Positions 55,646 through 64,000 of a stretch of DNA of 64,000 nucleotides are shown one piece after another; the stretch's first letter is position 1, and each line of letters starts with the position of its first letter. The position numbers and the translations under genes are program-made. Under the pieces are notes generated by a model. It saw only the letters and a list, made by a program, of their open reading frames with translations. It did no database searches and was not told the origin of the DNA. The stretch is from Sipunculus nudus. Lineage: Eukaryota; Annelida; Sipuncula; Golfingiida; Sipunculidae. Location of the stretch: the NCBI GenBank assembly GCA_026874595.1, contig CM049313.1:77696659-77760658 (forward strand), read 5' to 3'.

Positions 55646-57340
55646 TAGAAAAAAGTGGCCCATGGGCCATGACTCTCAGCTGAATTCAAGGAATGTTGAA
55701 AAATGAGCAAAATGACTGCCAGAGTGCAAACAAATCATGAATTTTGTGATGTCCTAAGAAATGGGTTTCAGTTGGCTTTTGGACAGATGACAACTTCATT
55801 TGATGGTCTCACAAATAGAAAGACAAATGCATAAAAATATAGGTAGTGCCACCAGTCTGCAGGAACTGATGAAACACTCCATGATCAATATATATCCCAA
55901 GAATCATGGCCATCAGTACATTAGTTATTCAGATACTGCAGCTTTTGTATCACATTTTTAATTATTCTTCAAATTTTGAAGAACCAATTTGCCAATTTGT
56001 TGCAATTTTCTACGACAACAGAAATATATATCACCTATGTCTGGTTAAAACACAGTGAATTGATGGTCTGAGGAAAATGTATGATTGTTAAGGTATCCAG
56101 AACTATTCCCATAGCTTACTTGATACCTGTCAGTCTCAAAAGGAACACCACAAAGGGCAAATATAAGATCAAAATATATAGCAAAAAATCAAGGAAATCC
56201 ATGCAAGAATTATTGAGAAACAGGTGCTTCTGTATGAATTTTTATTCAATACAAGCCAACTGTACTGCACTTTCATATATGATGATAATATTTATTAAGA
56301 AATATTTGACCCAATCCTTTGCAAGATTACATTAATATACGTCTGACTGCCTTCACTTTAACAGTTCTTTAGATAATATGATCAAAAGGAATTTAAAGAT
56401 GGTTGCCTGGTGGCCATTTTGGACTTCTGACAGGTCTGAAATCAGACAACAACCATTCTCTAAATCGGACCAAAAGTTGAAGGTAAATTACTGAAACTGC
56501 ACTAAAAAAGGATTTCTATGGTGGCTAACTGGCATACATAATGGATTTCTGACAAGTCTGACATTTGATATCACACATCCTCCAACAAGAGACCAAACTT
56601 GGGGCAAATTCTCCAAATGATGTTACAGTAATGAGTGTCCAAAACAATTCAGAAGGCATGTTCAGGCGCTCATATCAGATTTATAGATATGCAAATGTAA
56701 AAGTGTAGGTCCAATATTTTTTATTATCACTCTGCTTTTCAATGGGGTCAGAAGGGTTGGTAAACTGCAAAACCTGAAAGAATAGAAATGCAGAAAGCAT
56801 GACTAAGAGTCTTGTAATAAAATAAAGCCATCCTAAATCAAGTACACATCCACATATTATGAGAACAAACACTTGCTTTTATATGTGGTGATTTATATAA
56901 AAATATTCAGATATCTAGGAAACGAAGTTTATTGCTATGATTCCATAAAATAAACTGCAAAATGTTCCCATCATCTTATAAATCAGTAGCTAAACCTTAA
57001 TACTATACTCTCATAGTGTTAATTCCTGGCTGAAGTATTCCAATAACAGTGTTTTGTTATGCAGTAACGAGGTACTTATCACTCAGCCTTATCACTTAAT
57101 AGCCTGATACAAAAGGGAGTCATATGTCACCAGTGTCACTCACAATTACAGCCACACGGTGAGATGTACCAGCTGGAGTGCAAGCTTATATATACAAGAA
57201 AAATAGAGATGGTCTACAAAATAAGTTGACCTGACCTATGATCTTGGCCTTTTGCCCACATATCAACTGGATTCTTTCTAAATGATGGGTAATTACTAAC
57301 CAATTACATCTGGCCGGGTGTAATTACTTGGCAACCAATG
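55646..57340. other. non-coding sequence with repeat fragments, no gene seen
   Basis: Includes one dispersed 340-bp module fragment (55660-55960). Short frames at 56081-56335 and 56681-56872 have no recognisable domain. Confidence 0.5.
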
Positions 57341-57349
57341 AGTGAATAA

Positions 57350-58090
57350 CTTAGACCTGCAACCTTTAACCTCCTGACCAGCTGACCTCAAAATCAATTA
57401 GTTTTTTCTTCATGCAAAAAGACCCATAAATATGAAGTTTGAATCACATTCAGTGATGCATAGATGTGGCATATGTGAAAGACTGAAGGTTTGGGTTGAA
57501 CAGTTTCACTTGAAATATGTTCACAAGCATTTAGAACAATGTTGTGACCTTGACCTTTGACCTTTTGAACTCAACATCAATAGGCTTCTTCCCCTACTGG
57601 TAGGTAAGCCATGTATGACAGATGGAAAGTATAGATTGAAAAGTTTGCCTGAAAATGACTCCACACAAGAAGAGGGTGCTGTGAACTTGACGTTTGACTT
57701 CAAAATCAACAGGTCTTTTCCCCTGTTGGCAGAGAAGCGATATCAGTGCTGAAAGGTTTGGAATGATAGGTCTAGCTGGAAATGTGTCCACAACCTTTTC
57801 AAAGAAGAGGATCCTGTGACCCTGACCTATGACCTTGTGACCTCAACATCTATAGGATTCTTCTCCTACTCAGTAGGTGAGCTATATGTGAAAGATCAAA
57901 GAATTGGGATGAAAGGTTTGGCTTAAAATGCATCCACAGGCTTTTCAAAGAAGTTGGTACTGTGACCTTGACCTTTGACCTTGTGACCTCAAAATAATTA
58001 TGGTTCTTCCCATGTTGGTAGGTGAGCTGTATGTGAAAGATGGAAGGTTTGGGATAAAAATTTTGGCGAAAAGAATTATTTCTGGGGGGT
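57350..58090. repeat. tandem array of about 140 bp units with clustered TGACCT half-sites
   Basis: About five units. Three conserve TGACCY-TGACCT-n-TGACCT (57545-57563, 57817-57835, 57963-57981), in two of them followed by TG and another TGACCT. Between clusters lie TAGGTGAGC and GAAAGAT-GAAGG-TTTGGGAT-like text. Confidence 0.8.
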
Positions 58091-60339
58091 CCAAACACAC
58101 CCCATAACTTCGAGAATATAGGTCGCAGTGACCTAATTTCAGGTTTGCAAGGAGACCTTTTTAGAACCTCTAAGACTGCATAGGGTTCATTGCCCTAGCC
58201 CCTACGGTTACGATTTGTGCCCTGCTAACGGCCGGCCGGACAGCCAGACGATGGACAAAGACCCATCGCTATAGCCCAGCATGACTGAAAGTCAGCTGAG
58301 CTAAAAATATAGTTGGCGCCACCAGTCTGCAGGAACTGATGAAACACTCCATGACCAATATGCCTGCAAAGAATCATTGTGATTAATGCATTAGTTATTC
58401 AGATACTGGAGCTTTTGTATCAAATTTTTAATGATTCTGAGGGGTACTTACTATGAAGAATATGGGTAACAGAGACCTAATTCCATGTTTTGTACAGAGA
58501 CTTTTCATTGACCTCTGTTGATGTAAAGTTTGAACAATCCATGTCCAGCGGTTATGATTTGTGCCCCGTTTACAGATGACAGCTTCTTTGAAAGTCTCAA
58601 AATAAAGAAAAAAATTCGTAAAAATTGGAAACAAGGGACCCATGGGTCACGGCGCTCAGCTGATCATGTTTGGACTATAAATGTTTCTCCACTGTGATAC
58701 TATATCGAGTCGATAAAGCTTATGAATATCATGTACATGTTGGGCTATTATAAAGGAATGTAATGTAATATGTGAGTAAATGATAAATGAAATTACCTGA
58801 CTGATGGATTAATAGAGTCAAATAAAGTGGTTTATTTTTTATTTATTTAGGAGGGGTTGAAAATTGTAGTATATTTGAGCAAATATGAATGCAATGACAG
58901 CAGTAATAAGCAGTAGTAGAATGATGATAAGGCTATTTGTTGAAGGATCTAAAGTGTATGGTAGTCTTCAATTTGACAGATATGATGTTATGATTAACTA
59001 TGCTGATGAAGTGATTTATGAATATGTGACTGTATGGCACAATATCTCTTTAGTCTTGACAAGGTACATTATTTTGATGCCCACTATGTCTACATATTAC
59101 ACAATATTGACATAATTTCTGTCATGTACATAGGTACCTATGGACGAATAGTTATACAAAATATTAAAGTATGAATATATCTGATTCATCTTGTTCTTGC
59201 TTACTGAGGCTGACTTTGGGATGGGGTTCGGAGAAGGGAAAAGTGAGGGCAGCACGAAGGTGGATGTAGAAATATTCTATTGTAATGTTTTTCATTTATA
59301 TAAGGATATGAAAAGCTAAGAGGAAAGGGGCCCTCCTACTTGGTTATAGTAAAGTTCTAAATATATGATTGCAAACTAATACTCTGACAAGACTGTCATG
59401 AAGAAAAACAGTAAAAGTTTTGAGATACTGTGTTGCATACGAAAATTTACAGATGGACAGGCAAGTGGACAGAATGGACTAATACCTTTATTTCACTTTC
59501 AAGAGAATAATGCATTTAAGTTTATATATAATCCTACTTTTTTAAGCAGATCCACTTTTTCCATTAAGAAGTTTTTATCAGAATCATTTTTTTATTTAAA
59601 GGTTTATAAATTTTTAATTAAAAAACCTGAAAATATAAGTTAAAATATTAGAATTGTTGCAAAAGTTGCAATCATTATATATACAGAGTAAAAAACATTG
59701 GGTCATATTATGCATACACATATATTTTATTATTTTTAAATCATAAATGTTTTAAACTGATTTTAAAAGAAAATAATGCAACAACATGGCATCTACAAGA
59801 ATATTCCTTGAATCACTATTAAAAAGTTTTGCACATTGGAGTTTTCAGGACATGCTTAATTTTATTCACCAAAATAAAATAAAAGTAAATTTGATAAAAT
59901 AAAACATCTTTTCAAATAAAGTATACACACTGATGGTTGAATGAGGGACAAACAACATCATTGTGCTAATTACTATCCCAGTTTTAATTAATTACTGGAA
60001 TTAATAGTCAATTTCACACCTGGTGAAGTTTTTACTCTTCTGAAGTAAGGAATTACTTATCTCATGAACATCCATACTTTCACAGCAATACACCACTTTG
60101 TGGACACAATTAAATGTACACTTTAATCATTGTAACCCTGGTGGTTAGTTTATGCACCAGCTGGGGGGATGAGTGCAGGGCAGAGGGGAAGCCTGCTAGT
60201 AGTGGCCAAGCTGGGCCAAGGTAAGCTGCCTGGGGTGGGTTACATAATGCAAGTGAAGGCTGTACTACTAGGTGGGCTAGATGTAAACAACACTTGACAT
60301 GGTGTATGAAAACATGAATAAAAGCTTTTCATTCCAATC
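58091..60339. other. non-coding sequence with repeat fragments, no gene seen
   Basis: Dispersed 340-bp module pieces at 58100-58640, and an inverted hairpin repeat at 58273-58302. 59168-59275 has an inverted copy at about 62655-62765. No coding evidence was found. Confidence 0.5.
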
Positions 60340-61530
60340 AATTTCTTTTGAAAGTTCAGATTTTAAAAGATTAAATCCTTATGCATATATGCTGGGAAAA
60401 TTAAATCAACAGTGCCAAAGTTGGACAAAATTTAAGGTATTGATTTTTTATTTATGCTAATAACTTGAAAAATTTGCAAAATTCAGATCTAATTTTGGGT
60501 AAACAATTGAATCTTGATTAAATAAAGTTATATTCCTGAAAAAAAGTCTCTAGGTTCAGCAATTCTCATATGAGTAAATATTGCATTATGTTTTGGCCCA
60601 TAACTTCAAAATAATACCCAATACTAACCTAATTTTTAGTATGTTCATAGAAAATGTATAAAAGAATGTGAATACTAAATAAGATCAAAAACAGATCAGT
60701 GGTTTTGATATTAGGCAGCCTTGAAGTGTAACAATGGCTTTTTTTTTATGGAAAACGGAGTTTTTTTCCTTAATATCTCGAAGGAACAAAGTCCTAATGA
60801 CCCAATTTTCGGTATGGTAGGAGATTTTGGGGACATCTAAAATTATGTCAACAGCCTGGGGAGCATAGAGATGTGCACTGAATGACCTACAGTCATCAAA
60901 GTGGACTGCTTGACAATATAAGGGAATACAACAAGAGCCTCCAAAAAAATTCAATAACTAGCCCATTTTTGCAGCTTTTATTTTCAAATTTCAGATTTTA
61001 ACAGATTAAATCCTTATGTATACATGGTGTGAAAATTAAATCCACAGTACTTACAGGAAAAAATCGTGCCATGGCCAAAGTTGGGCAAAATTTAAGGTAC
61101 CAATTTTATATTTTTGCCAATATTTAAAAAAAATTAACAAATTTTGATCTAATTTTTGGTATACAATTAAATTTTGATTAATTAAAGTTGTATTACTGGA
61201 AAAAAGTCCCTACCTTCAACACTTTTGGTCTTAAGTGACGAAATATCTTCCTGATTTTTTTACAAAGTCCATTATGTTTGGGCTCATAACTTTTTTAAAT
61301 TATATAAATACTGGCTTAATATCTGGCATGTACATAGGAACTATATAGAGGAATATTTATGGGAAATATGAAGAAAACCAGATGAGTGGTTTTGATATTA
61401 GTCAGTCCTGAAGTGTAGAAATATTTTTCTAATAAAAAATTGAGGTTTTTCCTTAATATCTCAAAGGAACAAAGTCCTATTGACCCAATTTTTGGCATGG
61501 TAGGAGATTAGGGGGACATCTAACTGTATG
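60340..61530. repeat. two diverged copies of a roughly 640-bp unit
   Basis: 60356 and 60995 both start TTCAGATTTTAA-AGATTAAATCCTTATG. They continue through GGCAAAATTTAAGGTA-like text, TTGATTAA-TAAAGTT and CTTAATATCTC-AAGGAACAAAGTCCTA. Confidence 0.75.
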
Positions 61531-61696
61531 CCGAAATTCAGATTCGTAGGTCCAACGGTGTTGAAACGTGCCAGTCTTACGGACGGACATCCAGACGGAC
61601 AGACAGACGGATGGACGGACGGCACGACAGACAGACGGACGGACGACGGACAATGGACCATGACTATAGCTCAGATGACTTATAGTCAGCTGAGCT
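61530..61696 (-). repeat. dispersed hairpin repeat, inverted copy
   Basis: Reverse-complement relation to 53537-53690: GTAGGTCCAACGGTGTTG, GACGGACGG-rich text, CAATGGACCATGAC, and the hairpin at 61668-61696. Confidence 0.75.
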
Positions 61697-63425
61697 AAAA
61701 ATACAGGTGGTGCCACCAGTCTGCAGGAACTGATGGAACATCCCATGATCAATATTCATGCAAAGAATCATGGTGATCAATGTAGTAGTTATTCAGACGG
61801 GAGCCTTTGTATCAAATTTTGCATTATTCTTGGGGGTACTTAGGAGCCCCATAGCTCGAAGGATATGGGTAACAGACACCTAATTTCAGGTTTTTAAGGA
61901 GATTTTTCATGGACCTCCCTGGATATTAAGTTTGAAGATTCCAGGTCCAGTGGTTGGGATTTGTGCCCTGTTAACAGATGACAGTTTCATTGCAGGTCTT
62001 GAAAAAAGAGAAAAAATTTTGTAAAAAATTGGAAAAAATACAGGTGGCACCACCAGTCTGCAGGAAGTGATGGAACATCCCATGATCAATATTCATGCAA
62101 AGAATCAAGGTGATCAATGCAGTAGTTATTCAGATACTTGAGCTTTTGTATAAAATTTTGCATTATTCTGGGGGGTATTTAGGAGCCCCATAGCTCAAAG
62201 GATATGGGTAACAGAGACCAAATTTCATGTTTTTTTCAGAGACTTTTCATGGACCTCCCTGGATATGAAGATTGAAGAATCCAGGTCCAGAGGTTATGAT
62301 TTGTGCCCTGTTAAAGGACGGCCGAATGGCCAGAAGGCCGTCCGGCCGGACAGACGATGGACAAAGGGTGATCGCTATGGCTCAGATGACTTTCAGTCAG
62401 CTGAGCTAAAAAAGGTTTATTAAAAAAATTGGATCTCATTAGACAAATGTGTAAAATGTTGAACTGTCAACAGCCTGTCAAAAAGGTATCCAATGGAAAC
62501 ACATGGTCAAATCTCAAAATATTATTTGCAACAATTTCTTCATTCATATCAACCAACCATGGCCTAGATTACCTCTCTCTCACAACTTATCTACATTTCA
62601 TAATATTTTAGATTTAACCTTCCAGGTGTTTAAGTACTGTTGAATGCTCCACCCCCTTTTCTCTCTACATCCAACCGTCCTTGCTGCCCATACTGTTCCC
62701 TTCTCCAAACTCCATCCCAATGTCAGCCTAAGTAAACAAGAACAAGATGAATCATATATATTCATTTTTTGTTTATCTGTTTTTGAGACCTTAAAAGATG
62801 CATTCATCTGTTAACAGGGCACAAATCGTAACAACTAGACCTAGGAACTTCTTTCTTTACATGTTGGGAGGCCCATGAAAAGTCTCTTTGGAAACCTGAA
62901 ATTAGGTCTCTGTCAACCATATTGTCCAAGCTTTTGGGCTCAGAAGTACCACCCAGAATAACTAAAAATTTGATACAGAAGCTCTGGTATCTGAACAACT
63001 AGTGCATTGATCGGCATTATTCTTTGTGTACATATGCATCATGGAGTGTTTCATCAGTTCCTGCAAACTGGTGGTGCCACCTGGACTTCTTTGAATTTTT
63101 ACGCATTTTTATCTTTATTTTTGAGACCTTCAAAGATGTGGTCGTCTGTTAACAGGGCACAAATCATAACTATTTGAGCTTGAATCTTCTTTCTTGACAT
63201 CCTGGGAGGTCCATTAAAAAACTCCATGGAAACCTGAAATTAGGTCTCTGTTACCCATATCCTCTGAGCTATGGGTCTTAGAAGTACGTGTCAGAATAAC
63301 CAAAAAATTGATACAAAAGCTTCAGTATCTGAACAACTATTGCATTAATCACCTTGATCTTTGCATGTATATTCATCATGGAGTGTTTCATCAGTTCTTG
63401 TGGAATGGTGGCACCACCTAAATTA
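61697..63425. repeat. large inverted repeat made of dispersed 340-bp modules
   Basis: Two modules in forward orientation (about 61697-62330) face two inverted modules (about 62800-63425). The spacer holds a hairpin repeat (62380-62407), a copy of 54650-54895 (62455-62625) and an inverted copy of 59168-59275. Confidence 0.7.
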
Positions 63426-63429
63426 AACA

Positions 63430-64000
63430 AGGGACCTATGGGTCACGGCGCTCAGCTGTTATATATGATAAAAAAATATGATTTAGAAATGAGGCACATG
63501 CAGGTTTAGTGTGGTAATAAAAATAAGCTGTATTATGAGTTGTTGTTGTTTAGCTTATGTATGATTTTGATAATACCTTTGGAGACAGGGAAGAGGATTG
63601 ATTTCATTTATATTATTAACAAATGGAGTACTAGTGTCACACAGATTTTGTTTTGGCTATATAACTTATAAGCAGAACATATAATATAAGAGTTTAACTA
63701 TTTATTAAAAAAATTACAAATATTGTCCCAAATATAATTTTTATTAAAAATAATAAGAGAATCGTATGATTTTTTAAAATGAAATATAACTGAAATGATT
63801 ATTGAAATAATATTAAAGAATATATTCATGAATGCATTCATGAATACATTTTGAAAGTATTTGCACTGGTATTCATATACTTTCATTTTTACCTGAATTC
63901 CCATTCTTTATGCAAGAAATTTTATAATGGAGTACATATTCATATTCATATTTAATTTTCAATTGCAAAGTATTTGCACCATGTCTGGTATTTATATAGT
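63430..64000. other. AT-rich sequence, no gene seen
   Basis: AT-rich sequence with no recognisable feature up to the window edge. Confidence 0.5.

Noticed and set aside
58885..59115. 76-codon frame after SUGP1
   Set aside because: No recognisable domain, AT-rich, no promoter or splice evidence.

Overview
The window is eukaryotic. It holds a multi-exon gene with GT-AG introns, two full-length retrotransposons, many short non-autonomous elements and long tandem arrays, in AT-rich DNA. The repeat style (a BEL/Pao element, a tyrosine-recombinase element, a tRNA-derived SINE, Helitron-like elements with internal tandem repeats, many G/C homopolymer runs) suggests a lophotrochozoan, probably a bivalve mollusc. 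The taxon is an inference.

Layout. 1-4238: intergenic, with a 1.5-kb inverted-repeat element flanked by TA (522-2027). 4244-16469: a BEL/Pao LTR retrotransposon, + strand, with 5-bp target duplications. Its gag-pol frame is interrupted by two in-frame stops. A second retrotransposon sits inside its 5' LTR: a minus-strand DIRS/Ngaro-type tyrosine-recombinase element (about 4492-8984) with open gag, RT-RNase H and recombinase frames. In that element gag and RT share one frame, split by a single UGA followed by CUA. 17608-20236: a long inverted-repeat element with a 1020-bp element nested in one arm. 20.2-23.0 kb: simple repeats and a Helitron-like element.

23262-49052 (+): the only host gene recognised, an orthologue of the splicing factor SUGP1 (SURP and G-patch domain-containing protein 1). 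It has 14 coding exons and 1153 predicted residues. The frame joins cleanly across every junction and ends in the conserved NNPRRPYY. Unusual features are a 535-codon Pro-rich exon, only one SURP domain, and a 6.8-kb intron inside the G-patch coding region that is almost entirely a 53-bp minisatellite of about 117 copies. Other introns carry a pogo-like TIR element, a SINE with 12-bp target duplications, a 180-bp array element, a second Helitron-like copy, and tandem modules with nuclear-receptor-type direct repeats or copies of a splice donor.

49.1-64 kb: no gene recognised. The region is a patchwork of diverged tandem and dispersed repeats: a 145-bp array carrying donor-like motifs, poly-C modules, an array of TGACCT half-sites, and a large inverted repeat at 61.7-63.4 kb. 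All identities, counts and boundaries were judged by eye; no alignment or database search was run.
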